Of a stretch of 64,000 nucleotides of DNA, positions 52,335 through 61,510 are shown one piece after another (within the stretch, counting starts at the first letter, position 1; each line of letters opens with the position of its first letter). This DNA is from an uncultured Lachnospiraceae bacterium (GTDB lineage Bacteria; Bacillota; Clostridia; Lachnospirales; Lachnospiraceae). The notes below the pieces were generated by a model. It searched no databases and was not told where the DNA came from. It worked only from the letters and a program-made list of their open reading frames with translations. The DNA lies in assembly GCA_947382355.1 (NCBI GenBank), contig CANCYR010000012.1, positions 1-64,000 of the forward strand, given 5' to 3'. The translations under genes were made by a program, and so were the position numbers.

Positions 52335-53132
52335 CCGCTTTGTAACCTGCTTCCAGATAATACTGCCCAAAACATATAAAATCACCACCCACGCCGCCTG
52401 CCTTGCCAGCACAAAACACAGCTCACTGCTATTGTACTTTCCAAGATAAATCATAACCGGCGTATATACCATGGAAGAAAACGGAAGGAAATCAAACACC
52501 TTCTGCACGACTCCCGGAAAAAAGCTGAGAGGTATCAGCTGCCCGGTTAGAAAACTGATAAGCGCCTCCTTTGCCATAAGCATTCCGAAAATATAGGTTG
52601 TAAAAAATGCAACCATTCCAAAGCAGAAATCAAACAAAACACAGATTAAAAAGCTCATGATACAGCTTAACAGATACAATAAAATACTTCCAATGCCCGT
52701 CACCTGCATTCCAAGCGTCTTTACCTTGTAGATTTCCAACCCAATCCAAATGAATATTCCGGGCACAAGAAAGCGGTAAACTGCCTGCCCCATTGCCCTT
52801 GAAATCAGGCTAATCCGATAATCAATGGGCTTTATCAAATTCATTGCAATCATGCCCTCTACCACATCCATGCTGACCCAGTCTGAAATGGTAATCATAA
52901 CCATAGAGCTGGTTACATATGTCATAAATACATATACAATCATTTCATTTCTCGTAAGATTTCCCAGTATTCCATTTCCTGAACTTCCATATATGGCCAT
53001 CCAGAGAAAATATTGAATGAAAGAACTGAAAAGACTGATAAATATGAACAAATAAAATGCCCCTTTATATGCCATCTGCCGTTTCAGTTCATTGGATGCA
53101 AAGGGAAAGTAAATCCGTAATTTCTTTTTCAT
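52314..53132 (-). CDS. ABC-2 exporter permease (first subunit)
   Basis: This 272-residue protein has six hydrophobic segments, with VEGMIAMNLIKPIDYRISLI near residue 92, which matches the PIDY/RP motif of COG4587-type permeases. It lies between the ATPase and the second permease. Such trios export unknown compounds in many Firmicutes. Confidence 0.85.
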   Translation of the reverse strand: MKKKLRIYFPFASNELKRQMAYKGAFYLFIFISLFSSFIQYFLWMAIYGSSGNGILGNLTRNEMIVYVFMTYVTSSMVMITISDWVSMDVVEGMIAMNLIKPIDYRISLISRAMGQAVYRFLVPGIFIWIGLEIYKVKTLGMQVTGIGSILLYLLSCIMSFLICVLFDFCFGMVAFFTTYIFGMLMAKEALISFLTGQLIPLSFFPGVVQKVFDFLPFSSMVYTPVMIYLGKYNSSELCFVLARQAAWVVILYVLGSIIWKQVTKRLVVLGG

Positions 53133-53147
53133 ATGCCCTCCCCATCT

Positions 53148-54170
53148 CTACACTGCCTTGCCGTCAATCCCATGATTGTAGATTTCCTTTACGATTTGGG
53201 CAAGCTCTGTTTCCTGTATCTGAATATCCTTTACCTCCGTCACTTCCATAACCGCATTCATCACCTGAGGAACCTGCAGCTTGTGTTTGTCAAAGGTAAC
53301 TGACAGGATTTTATTTTCTTCATCAAACTCCATACAGCATTCCTCTGAAGAAGCCCCCAGCTTTTCTGCCAGATTAAGCCCCTTGAGCTTTTCCTGCTTC
53401 TTTACTTCCATGGACACCTTCCGCCTTATACCGTAAGTGTCTTTTAATTCCTCCAGAGAGCCATCATAAATTTTCTTTCCCTCATCAATAATGATGATTC
53501 GACTGCACAGCTCCTCAATATCCCCAATGTCATGAGTGGTGAGAATAACTGTGGTCTGATACTTTTCATTTATGATTTTAATAGCCTTGCGAATATTGTC
53601 CTTTACCACCAGATCCAACCCTATGGTAGGCTCATCCAGATACAATACCTTTGGATTATGTAACAGCGCCGCTCCCAAATCCGCTCTCATCCTCTGTCCT
53701 AAAGACAAGGTCCGCACCGGACTGGAGAAAAACTCCGGCAACCCCAGCACCTCATTTAAAAACTTCATGCGCTCCTTATAATCTTCATCCGACACATTAT
53801 AGACTTCCTTTAAAATGGTAAAGGACTCGCTAAGAGGCAAATCCCACCAAAGCTGGGTCCTCTGTCCGAAAACAACGCCGATGTTCTGGGCATTATCCTT
53901 CCGGTTCTTACTTGGGTCAATGCCGTTTATAATGCATTCTCCAAGTGTAGGCTTCAAAATCCCCGTCATCATTTTAATGGTGGTGGACTTTCCGGCTCCA
54001 TTGCTTCCAATGTAGCCTACGATTTCCCCATCCTCAATGGAAAAGGATATGTCCTCTACCGCCTTTTTTACCACCTTTTCATTGGAAAAAAGCCCTTTTA
54101 TGGCTCCCTTTAAGCCCGGGTATTTCTTTGGAGACACAAACTCCTTACTAACGTGCTTTACTTCTATCAT
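53148..54170 (-). CDS. ABC exporter ATP-binding protein (COG4586 type)
   Basis: This 340-residue ATPase has Walker A GSNGAGKST near residue 56, signature LSLGQRMR near 156, Walker B VLYLDEPTIGLD near 177, and a C-terminal accessory domain of about 100 residues. The insertion around PGLKGAIKGLFSNEK near the start is typical of COG4586. It is the first gene of the exporter. Confidence 0.92.
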   Translation of the reverse strand: MIEVKHVSKEFVSPKKYPGLKGAIKGLFSNEKVVKKAVEDISFSIEDGEIVGYIGSNGAGKSTTIKMMTGILKPTLGECIINGIDPSKNRKDNAQNIGVVFGQRTQLWWDLPLSESFTILKEVYNVSDEDYKERMKFLNEVLGLPEFFSSPVRTLSLGQRMRADLGAALLHNPKVLYLDEPTIGLDLVVKDNIRKAIKIINEKYQTTVILTTHDIGDIEELCSRIIIIDEGKKIYDGSLEELKDTYGIRRKVSMEVKKQEKLKGLNLAEKLGASSEECCMEFDEENKILSVTFDKHKLQVPQVMNAVMEVTEVKDIQIQETELAQIVKEIYNHGIDGKAV

Positions 54171-54266
54171 AACTTCCTCCCTGTTACGGTGCCTTTTACC
54201 TGCAGACGTTTTATTATACCATTATCTTTACAAAATGGGAATGTTAAAAGGTTTCCACTGTATATT

Positions 54267-55226
54267 CTACTTTACATTTCCAGCAACAATTTCCAAAGCA
54301 ATCTCCTTTGCCCTTGTACTGGACACGTTTTTCCCATCTGTTTCTCCCAGATATACGCAAAAATAAACATTTCCATCGGCAGTATCCGCAAACCCTGTAA
54401 ACCATGCATCCACTACAACTCCGTTTGCTTTCCCCATTCCGGTTTTTCCATACACCGGCATATTTGTCTCCTGCTGTTCCAATACCCTCATAACTTCTTT
54501 CAATTGATTTAACGTCTCTTCCTTATATCCAGAATTGCTGCCAAAAATCCGTTCCATTACCTCCACTTGCTCTTTCGGGGAAATCTTTAAGGAGGATTCA
54601 ATCCAAAATCCCGTTAAATCCCGGTTATTATTGTTTGTATTTAACCTTCCTTCCCAATCGGATATATCACAATTACCATACTGAAGCCTGTCCAGTTCTG
54701 CCTGCATCCTCTCTTTCCCTATTTCATCAACCACTTCTCTGAAATACCAGACACAGGAAGCCCGAAAGGCTTCCGGAAAATCAATATCTCTATTCCATTC
54801 CTCATTCCAGAACGTCTCACCGTTCCATATGTGCACAGAATTATCAGGTACGATAACTCCATGCTCCAATGCTGATAAGGAAGATACAATTTTAAATGTG
54901 GAACAGGGAGAGCGGCGGGTATCTGCCAGCATCTGGTTATAAATCATATATTCATTTTCAGCAGGATTATATAAAACAGCAACACCGTTTATCCCTCCAA
55001 AATATTCTGACCAGTCCTTTTGCGATATGACCGGAGGCAAAATAATTTTACTGATTTCTTCCATACATAATTCTGTTTTTTCAAGCAACTCTTCTTCCAT
55101 CCTCAGATTGCTCCCAATATTACCTGCAGAAACTGCCTCTGCTGCCAAGCCATTATTTCCATTAGCGCAGCCTTGCAAAGTTAAAATAAAAAGTGCTGCT
55201 ACAAAAAAACCTATTTTACATTTCAT
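54267..55226 (-). CDS. Class D (OXA-type) beta-lactamase, lipoprotein form
   Basis: From the ATG at 55226 this is a protein of about 319 residues, with a lipoprotein signal peptide ending LQGC and a penicillin-binding domain. The class D motifs are all there: Ser-Thr-Phe-Lys (SPCSTFK, about 109-112), Ser-x-Val (ASCVWYF, about 157), YGN (about 183), a tryptophan-bearing GFWIESSLKISP, and KTG (VYGKTGMG, about 261). The active-site serine is preceded by a cysteine. It could hydrolyse beta-lactams or sense them. A BlaR1-like membrane domain is absent, so hydrolysis is more likely. Confidence 0.85.
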   Translation of the reverse strand: MKCKIGFFVAALFILTLQGCANGNNGLAAEAVSAGNIGSNLRMEEELLEKTELCMEEISKIILPPVISQKDWSEYFGGINGVAVLYNPAENEYMIYNQMLADTRRSPCSTFKIVSSLSALEHGVIVPDNSVHIWNGETFWNEEWNRDIDFPEAFRASCVWYFREVVDEIGKERMQAELDRLQYGNCDISDWEGRLNTNNNNRDLTGFWIESSLKISPKEQVEVMERIFGSNSGYKEETLNQLKEVMRVLEQQETNMPVYGKTGMGKANGVVVDAWFTGFADTADGNVYFCVYLGETDGKNVSSTRAKEIALEIVAGNVK

Positions 55227-55336
55227 ATTCCCCAAATTACCTCCTGCCCTGCTTTCTTTTTTATCATATCAGTTCAACAAACAATTTCCCTCACTGACTC
55301 CGAAACGACCTTCAGAGAGAACATCTTTTCCACTCA

Positions 55337-56590
55337 TCAAAAGCTGATTTTCTCTGGAAATGCCGTCTTTCTCATAATCCCCCACATTTTATCAATATAG
55401 GAAAGGGTATAATACTGTTCGTAATGATGGTAATAAAAAACGCCTTTCGTAGTCATTTGATAAATTCCGTTTTTTTCAGTCAAAAATCCCGCTTTCTTTG
55501 CCAGAAAAAGTTCCAGTCCATACTTTTTCTTCAGGGAAACTCCAAAAAATTTCCGAAAAGCCGCTGCAGACACTCTGGTAGTGTATGCAGTCCAGAAAAG
55601 ATAATATACCATGCGCTGTCTTTTCAAAAAGCGCAGTGTCAGCGACGTAGGAAGCATGCCGCCTTCAAGCCGCTTATGATATTGTTCCGGGGAAAAGGTA
55701 TTGATTTTGAACTGGTCTTTTAACAGAGTGGTTGCAGAACATCCAAAACCAAGAAAATTATCTCTTGTCATGGAGGAATACTTTGCTTTTTTATCTTTTG
55801 AAAAGGTCCAGATGGAATCCCTGTGATACCCTTTTTTATCACAATATGCCGTAATCTGATTAAGAAGCCTGCGCTTTTGATTTTTGCCCATGACCGGAAT
55901 CCTGCTGTCTGTAAATGTAAAATCAATAAAAGGATAAATGGCAATATGATTGGCGCCATTTGCAAAGGCGGTTTCTATATCATGCCGCAAATCTCGAAAC
56001 TGCTGCCCGGGCAGGGCAAAAATGAAATCCATGGAAACAGTCTGGAATTTTACCTGCTGTAACGCTTGAAACATCCTGCTATAATCCGTCTCTCCTCTTC
56101 CAAGGACCTTTAAGAATTTATCCTGAAAGGATTGTATGCCTATGCTGATTTTGGTAATGCCAAGCTCCTTCAGCTTTAAAAGAACTTCCGGCACAACGTC
56201 CGCGGGATGAAGCTCCAGCCCGATACCATCCGTGATGATAAAGTGGCAGTTTATGGCATGGATGATTTCACCAAGCCTTTCTATGGCAAGAGCAGGCGTC
56301 CCCCCTCCGAAATACAGACTGGACACATACTTCTTTCCTTTATTCATGCTTCCCACCATATGAATTTCTTTTATAAGGCTGTCCACATAACGGTCTAAGG
56401 CTTCCTTTTCATAAAACGCCTTGCAGTATGGACAAAAAGAACAGATGCTTCTGCAAAAAGGGATGTGAATATAGAGCCCTAAATTTTCCACATTCTGAAA
56501 AGACAATTGCTTATCGTACTCATTTGTAAATAAAAAGGGCTTCCATGTGCGGGTCAGCCACATTCTTGTGATAGTGGTTAAAATACTCAT
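55337..56590 (-). CDS. Radical SAM protein, HemW/coproporphyrinogen oxidase-like
   Basis: This 417-residue protein has the radical SAM cluster motif CxxxCxxC (Cys46, Cys50, Cys53, in CRSICSFCPYC). LYFGGGTPAL near residue 91, GIQSFQDKFLKVLGRGE near 155 and FALPGQQ near 190 are all typical of the HemN/HemW family. A HemN C-terminal-like region follows. The fourth Cys, at position 56, differs from the usual CxC spacing. HemW inserts heme; relatives near other radical SAM genes have other roles. No heme genes lie nearby, so the substrate is open. Confidence 0.82.
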   Translation of the reverse strand: MSILTTITRMWLTRTWKPFLFTNEYDKQLSFQNVENLGLYIHIPFCRSICSFCPYCKAFYEKEALDRYVDSLIKEIHMVGSMNKGKKYVSSLYFGGGTPALAIERLGEIIHAINCHFIITDGIGLELHPADVVPEVLLKLKELGITKISIGIQSFQDKFLKVLGRGETDYSRMFQALQQVKFQTVSMDFIFALPGQQFRDLRHDIETAFANGANHIAIYPFIDFTFTDSRIPVMGKNQKRRLLNQITAYCDKKGYHRDSIWTFSKDKKAKYSSMTRDNFLGFGCSATTLLKDQFKINTFSPEQYHKRLEGGMLPTSLTLRFLKRQRMVYYLFWTAYTTRVSAAAFRKFFGVSLKKKYGLELFLAKKAGFLTEKNGIYQMTTKGVFYYHHYEQYYTLSYIDKMWGIMRKTAFPEKISF

Positions 56591-56683
56591 GCCGTTTTCC
56601 TCTTTCCATGTACTTTTCTATATCCTAATGCAGCAGCAAATAATAAATAACCGCCACCCTGGCTTGTCTGATTTTTCGCTATA

Positions 56684-57586
56684 CTAGATATATTTTAAAT
56701 AGGTTTTCAGCATCTCAAATATAATTTTTAAATTTCCCTGAAAAAGAAGGGTATATTCTGCAACAAAAAAGTAACCGCATTTCTCACATAAGCCCGGTAT
56801 GTCAATGCACCGTCCGCAGGTACTAAGCTTCCCCTCCTCCATGACCACGCACTGATAACAGGGAGTTGGGAAGCTGTTGTTTATTATATAGGGAAAAGCG
56901 CTTCGCAAATTAAATACCGGACAGCCCTCATCCATCATTCCGGATATGATACAGCAACACTTCTGTTTATCCTTTTTTGACAGTGCCAGTTTTGTTGTTT
57001 CCGGATACGGTGTATGGAAATTAAAGGATACTGCACGGATATTCTTTTTGTTTCTGGCAGTACGGCACACATGGCTGACTGCCCCTTTGTTGATTTGATT
57101 CACCGCCATATACAGACAGATATTATCGGATGTGGCATTTTCAATATTTTTCATAATGGTCCTGTATGTGTCGCCCCGGATTGCATTATGACGGCTTTCA
57201 TCTCCATCCAGACTTAACAATATCAGGTCAGCCTCAGGCAAATCAATGGGAAATGTACCGTTTGTCACCACATTTACAATGAGAAAGCCCATTTTCTTTG
57301 CTTCCGCCACAAGATGGCGCAGCGTTTTTTTCCCCTCCTTCCAGAGAAAGGTTTCCCCGCCGCAGAAAAACAGGATTCGCACGCCCATCTGATAGAGCTG
57401 GTTCATTTCTCTTTTTATCTGTACATAAGGATACACTTTGGCCTTTAAATTATTTACAGAACAGTGTTTGCAGGACAAATTGCATTTATCTGTCAGTATA
57501 ATGGTTCCCAGTATGGGCTTTTTCTGCTTAAATAAAATGGTCCGTATTCCAAAGGCCGCAAAATATAAAAAGGAGGCTCCTTTCAT
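56684..57586 (-). CDS. Radical SAM protein with Cys-rich C terminus
   Basis: This 300-residue protein has CxxxCxxC at Cys35, Cys39 and Cys42 (TDKCNLSCKHCSV), then FFCGGETFLW near residue 73 and VVTNGTFPIDLPEADLILLS near 105. The Cys-rich end (CYQCVVMEEGKLSTCGRC, then CEKCGYFF) may bind further iron-sulfur clusters, as in SPASM-type maturases. It overlaps the S33 hydrolase gene by 4 bases and lies about 90 bases before the HemW-like gene. Its substrate is unknown. No precursor peptide gene is evident in the gap. Confidence 0.8.
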   Translation of the reverse strand: MKGASFLYFAAFGIRTILFKQKKPILGTIILTDKCNLSCKHCSVNNLKAKVYPYVQIKREMNQLYQMGVRILFFCGGETFLWKEGKKTLRHLVAEAKKMGFLIVNVVTNGTFPIDLPEADLILLSLDGDESRHNAIRGDTYRTIMKNIENATSDNICLYMAVNQINKGAVSHVCRTARNKKNIRAVSFNFHTPYPETTKLALSKKDKQKCCCIISGMMDEGCPVFNLRSAFPYIINNSFPTPCYQCVVMEEGKLSTCGRCIDIPGLCEKCGYFFVAEYTLLFQGNLKIIFEMLKTYLKYI

Positions 57587-58563
57587 AAGCTCCCCCTCTC
57601 ATTTCCACAAAAGGATTTTAACGCTTCTAAAACAGCTTCCATGCCTTCACTTCCCGGCAAATGCCCTGAATTGCCTACAATCCGGCATTTTAAAAAATCA
57701 TTCTCTGACTGTTCAGACAGCTCCTTAGCTTCTTTCGTGGACGCAACTATATCCGTATCGCCCTGTATCATAACATAAGGAATCTTAACACTTGTTAATA
57801 CTTCTGATAAATCCATTGCCAGAATTTCTTTCCATAACGCTATATTTCCCAGATAACCATTCAGCACCACAGCCTTAAAATCCCTAAAGGTATAATCAGG
57901 ACTTGTAAACAAACCATATATCATGCTGCCCATAGGCGCTTTTTTCCCTTTCTTATTTATATATCCATATGTATACTTTCTGATACTGCCGGAAAGCAGT
58001 TCCATGTCTTTTGAAGAAAAGTTCTTCCTGTCAATTCCTTTTATCCGCTCCATTTTCTTAGAAGGCAGCTTTGATGTTTCCAAAGCATGAAATACTTCTT
58101 CGCTAAAAAATACCTGCTTTATAATCTGTCCCCATACCACAACACCATCTACCAGTGCGCCTGCGTTTTCCAGAACCTTTGCGCTCAATATAGAGCCCCA
58201 TGACATGGCAAAAAGATAGAGAGGATTCCCGGGAAACAATTTTTTTACTTCCTTTATTAAATCCAATGTCATATTCACAAAGGAATCCACCGTAAAGCGC
58301 TCATCAATTTTATAATCATTGATTCCACAGCCTAACTGGTCCCAATACACCATAAGAAAATTGTCCGTGAATTCAGGAAACATTCCTCTGCAGCCTGCCG
58401 AAAAAGGAATGGGCGTGCCGGGACCTCCATGCAATGTGATAACAACCGGAAGCTCCTTGCTTTTTCCTTCTATTAAAACCTTTTGCTCATAGCCGCCAAG
58501 AAAAAATGTATACATTTCTGAAACATTATTTCCGTCAATGACTGTTTTTCTTTTTTTAGACAT
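57583..58563 (-). CDS. Alpha/beta hydrolase, S33 prolyl-aminopeptidase type
   Basis: From the ATG at 58563 (GGAG, 6 bases upstream) this is a 326-residue protein. HGGPG (about 45-49) is the oxyanion motif of the S33 family, Ser121 in FAMSWGSI is the nucleophile, Asp269 or Asp271 in QGDTDIVAS is the acid and His301 in GNSGHLPG the base. S33 enzymes remove N-terminal proline or act on other small substrates. The frame is open to 58695, but that part overlaps the VanZ gene and lacks a ribosome-binding site. It overlaps the radical SAM gene by 4 bases, so the two are co-transcribed. Confidence 0.85.
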   Translation of the reverse strand: MSKKRKTVIDGNNVSEMYTFFLGGYEQKVLIEGKSKELPVVITLHGGPGTPIPFSAGCRGMFPEFTDNFLMVYWDQLGCGINDYKIDERFTVDSFVNMTLDLIKEVKKLFPGNPLYLFAMSWGSILSAKVLENAGALVDGVVVWGQIIKQVFFSEEVFHALETSKLPSKKMERIKGIDRKNFSSKDMELLSGSIRKYTYGYINKKGKKAPMGSMIYGLFTSPDYTFRDFKAVVLNGYLGNIALWKEILAMDLSEVLTSVKIPYVMIQGDTDIVASTKEAKELSEQSENDFLKCRIVGNSGHLPGSEGMEAVLEALKSFCGNERGSL

Positions 58564-58642
58564 ACTTTTCTCCGTAATTCTTATTTTTATTGCACCCTCA
58601 TCTGCCGATTCATCACAGTTTGTCAAAAAGTAAAGCATTCCA

Positions 58643-59152
58643 TTATCTATTTGCCACAAGCAATATTCCAAGCATAAAAACAGCCAATACTTCAACTGTT
58701 AACCCAATACTGTTTATTATGGTAATGCATTTTTCTTTAAAACATCTTTTAAAAAATAAAAAGACTGCTATTCCTATGATTCCTCCTGATGTATTACCAA
58801 TAATGTCTGTTATGTCGCTTGCACCGATGGCAAATACATATTGAGTGATTTCAAACAAGAGGCTAAGAAGAAAACAGGGCACTGCCTTTTTTGCAAATGT
58901 CCAGTTCTGTTTAAAAATACTGATATATACTCCCAAAGGAATAAACACCAGTATATTCCACAAGATTTCTTTAAAAGATATTTTCCCATTTATAACTGCA
59001 GAGTCTCCAAAGGGAATCAGATTTATGTTTCTGATATAGGGTAAATCATGTAAATTTGTGGAAAACTTAAATAGAATCAGCCATACCAATAAGAGGAAGT
59101 AAATTCCAAATACCACATAAGATATTCTTTTCTGAACCTTTGAACAAAACAT
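58643..59152 (-). CDS. VanZ-like membrane protein
   Basis: This protein of about 169 residues has four or five hydrophobic segments and the VanZ-like core NLIPFGDSAVI, ILWNILVFIPLGVY and ASDITDIIGNTSGGIIG. VanZ confers low-level teicoplanin resistance in enterococci by an unknown mechanism; most homologues have no proven role. The ATG at 59152 follows GGAG. It is the first gene of the series leading into the S33 hydrolase and radical SAM genes. Confidence 0.85.
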   Translation of the reverse strand: MFCSKVQKRISYVVFGIYFLLLVWLILFKFSTNLHDLPYIRNINLIPFGDSAVINGKISFKEILWNILVFIPLGVYISIFKQNWTFAKKAVPCFLLSLLFEITQYVFAIGASDITDIIGNTSGGIIGIAVFLFFKRCFKEKCITIINSIGLTVEVLAVFMLGILLVANR

Positions 59153-59389
59153 GTCTTCTCCTATCAATTATCCATTATTTTGCACCATTATAGCATAATT
59201 GCATGTTCAGCACAATAAAACTATATGGTACAAAATTCCATGCTAACTTTTCATAAACGCTGCCGTTTTCTTAAGTATCCAGTTTTTTTGTAGTAAATCC
59301 TTATCTTTAACAAACATATTTTTCCCTTAAATAAGCAAAAACTAACTGCCTCATATAGCATCACACTACCATGAATAACACTTTTCTTT

Positions 59390-60718
59390 TTATAAATAAT
59401 GATATTTTCTGCGTTTTACAATTAACAGCATAATCGTCACAATGACTGCCAGGGCTTCCGCTGCTACAATAGAAAGCCAGACCCCGTCTATCCCCCAAAA
59501 GACCGGCAAAATCAATACAGCGCTCACTTGAAATACAAGTGTGCGCAAAAAAGAAATAAGCGCCGATATAATACCGTCATTCAGGGCCGTAAAAAAAGAG
59601 GAGCCCAAAATTGCAATACCTGAAAACAAAAAGGAGAAAGAAAATATCTGAAAAGCCCAGTCCGTCATTTCCAAAAGTCCCTTATCATAACCTACAAATA
59701 CAAAGGATAGAGGCTTGCCCAGAAACTCTCCCGCAATAAACATAAGGATAGAAAAACCACCTATTATAATGCTGCTCCTTTTTAATAATCCCTTTAATTC
59801 TTCATGGTTTTGTGCCCCGTAATGATAGCTGATTACCGGCGAAGCTCCCACAGAATAGCCAATAAATACAGCCTGAAATATCATGCTTACATACATCAAT
59901 ACCCCGTATGCGGCAATGCCGTCCTCGCCGGCATATTTCATTAACTGAATATTATACAGCATGCTTACCAGCGACATGGAAATATTACTCATCAATTCTG
60001 AAGAACCGTTTGTACAGGCTTTTACCAGTGCACTGCCGTCAAATTTGCATTTCACAAGTCGAAGCAAGCTGCTGTTTTCCCGCAAAAAATAGATTAGCGG
60101 AATAGTCCCTCCCATAAACTGGCTCAAAGCAGTGGCAATTGCGGCACCTGCCAGCCCCCACTTGAATACTGCAACAAACAAGGCATCCAGAACCATGTTG
60201 GTCAAACCTGCCATTATAGTTATACACAAGCCAAGCCTGGGCTTTTCAGCAGTTGCAAACAGACATTGAAATTCATACTGCAAAATATAAAATGGAATTC
60301 CAAGCAGAATAATCCTGCCATATAAAATACTATCTTCCAAAAGCCTGCCTTCTGCTCCTATCAGCTTGGTAACCGGGCGTAAAAACAGCATTCCAAGCAC
60401 AAGCAGTATGGCTCCGCATACAAACGCTGTATATACAATCAACGAGAATATTTCATTTGCCTTTTTCCTGCGTCCTTCTCCCAGGGTTATGGCAATGAGC
60501 GCTCCGCCACCAGTACCAAACATAAACCCGATACAGCCCAGAATCATCAAAATGGGCATAATAAAATTAACAGCCGCAAAAGCTGTTTTTCCGACAAAAT
60601 TAGATACAAAAAAGCCATCAACCACGCTATAAACAGAAGTAAACACCAGCATAATGATTGATGCAAATGTAAAGCGTAATAACCGCTTACAGGTAAAGTG
60701 ATCAGATAATTGAATCAT
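59390..60718 (-). CDS. MATE family multidrug efflux transporter
   Basis: This 442-residue protein has twelve predicted membrane helices and MATE motifs: VFTSVYSVVDGFFVSNFVG in helix 1, GTGGGALIAITLGEGRRKKA near residue 70, and GYSVGASPVISYHYGAQNHE near 290. It expels drugs or toxic organic cations using sodium or protons. It lies 69 bases after the MarR gene on the same strand, probably in one operon repressed by that regulator. Confidence 0.9.
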   Translation of the reverse strand: MIQLSDHFTCKRLLRFTFASIIMLVFTSVYSVVDGFFVSNFVGKTAFAAVNFIMPILMILGCIGFMFGTGGGALIAITLGEGRRKKANEIFSLIVYTAFVCGAILLVLGMLFLRPVTKLIGAEGRLLEDSILYGRIILLGIPFYILQYEFQCLFATAEKPRLGLCITIMAGLTNMVLDALFVAVFKWGLAGAAIATALSQFMGGTIPLIYFLRENSSLLRLVKCKFDGSALVKACTNGSSELMSNISMSLVSMLYNIQLMKYAGEDGIAAYGVLMYVSMIFQAVFIGYSVGASPVISYHYGAQNHEELKGLLKRSSIIIGGFSILMFIAGEFLGKPLSFVFVGYDKGLLEMTDWAFQIFSFSFLFSGIAILGSSFFTALNDGIISALISFLRTLVFQVSAVLILPVFWGIDGVWLSIVAAEALAVIVTIMLLIVKRRKYHYL

Positions 60719-60787
60719 TTTGTACTCCTTTCAAACCAACTGTTTACAAAACCTGCGATTGTAATCATCCTTATAGTGTTTTCTCAC

Positions 60788-61225
60788 TTATAGCTCTGCT
60801 ATATTCTCCTTCAGGCACACTAAAAAGCGTTCTGTCAATTCCAGATATTTTTCCACCTCTTCCTTTTTCCAGGAAGCAAAAATTCTATCTTCCATCTGCA
60901 ATATTCGGAATGCTGTCTTATCCGCCAGCTTCCTGCCTTTTTCTGTTAAATAAACTGATTTTGATTTTAAATCGGAAGGCTTCAGATAAACAATAGACTC
61001 CTTTTCCAGCTTTCGAATTGCAGAGTTAATTGTCTGTTTGCTAACACCTGTGTAAATGCTGATATCCTGAAGCGGACATCCCTCTCCATTGTCACAAATT
61101 GCATATAATATTCTCATTGCACTGTCGGAAAGACCCAGCTTTAAAGCTGCTTCATGATAGGAAGCCTCCATCTCTCCAATCAGATAATTGTAACGTTTCA
61201 TTTCTTTTGAAATATTTTTAAACAT
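60788..61225 (-). CDS. MarR-family transcriptional regulator
   Basis: This 145-residue protein has a winged helix-turn-helix core: LGLSDSAMRILYAICDNGEG, LQDISIYTGVSKQTINSAIR, LEKESIVYLKPSDLKSKSVY and LTEKGRKLADK. It probably represses itself and the MATE gene through the perfect inverted repeat at 61242-61281 in its promoter, with a drug or metabolite as inducer. Confidence 0.92.
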   Translation of the reverse strand: MFKNISKEMKRYNYLIGEMEASYHEAALKLGLSDSAMRILYAICDNGEGCPLQDISIYTGVSKQTINSAIRKLEKESIVYLKPSDLKSKSVYLTEKGRKLADKTAFRILQMEDRIFASWKKEEVEKYLELTERFLVCLKENIAEL

Positions 61226-61241
61226 ATTTTTCTCCTTTTCG

Positions 61242-61290
61242 GTACGAAATCATACTATTGTATTATGGTATGATTTCGTACTATTGTCAA
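61242..61290 (-). promoter_or_regulatory. Promoter and MarR operator
   Basis: On the minus strand TTGACA (61285-61290) and CATAAT (61262-61267) stand 17 bases apart. Perfect 14-bp arms GTACGAAATCATAC and GTATGATTTCGTAC (61242-61255 and 61268-61281) flank the -10 box: one arm lies in the spacer, the other over the start site. Binding would exclude RNA polymerase. Confidence 0.8.
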
Positions 61291-61332
61291 GGGTTTTTAA
61301 AATAAATTTGTATTATGCTGTTATAAAAATAA

Positions 61333-61360
61333 AATGCGGAACAGGCACCTGCTCCGCATT
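61333..61360. terminator. Hairpin after the chemoreceptor-tail remnant
   Basis: AATGCGGA and TCCGCATT, with CAGG/CCTG inside, form a near-perfect stem, followed on the minus strand by ATTTTATTTTTA. It lies about 45 bases after the stop codon of the small frame at 61406-61510 and would have ended its transcript. Confidence 0.7.
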
Positions 61361-61405
61361 TCATTTTCATATATTTTTTTGTATTACCATTTTTACATGC
61401 TTCTT

Positions 61406-61510
61406 TTATTCATCCTGTTTCAGCAATCTTCTCATTTCATCAACCATATCGTTAATGGCACTTGCCTGTGCTGCTAACCGGGTAGTATCATTTGTATTAC
61501 TCTTTGCCAT
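61406..61510 (-). pseudogene. Remnant of a methyl-accepting chemotaxis protein tail
   Basis: In the frame ending at 61406 the residues read NSINAMAKSNTNDTTRLAAQ, then ASAINDMVDEMRRLLKQDE. This resembles the C-terminal hairpin tail of chemoreceptors (A-x-x-N-x-x-x-x-R-L-A-x-Q-A-x-x-I-N-x-M-V). The first ATG gives only 34 residues, has no ribosome-binding site, and the frame runs into a stop codon soon upstream. The rest of the receptor is missing. Confidence 0.45.

Noticed and set aside
52225-52419. N-terminal extension of the second ABC-2 permease (CSAWRL repeats)
   Set aside because: It is made by the 39-bp duplication of the previous gene's end; the good ribosome-binding site is at 52224.
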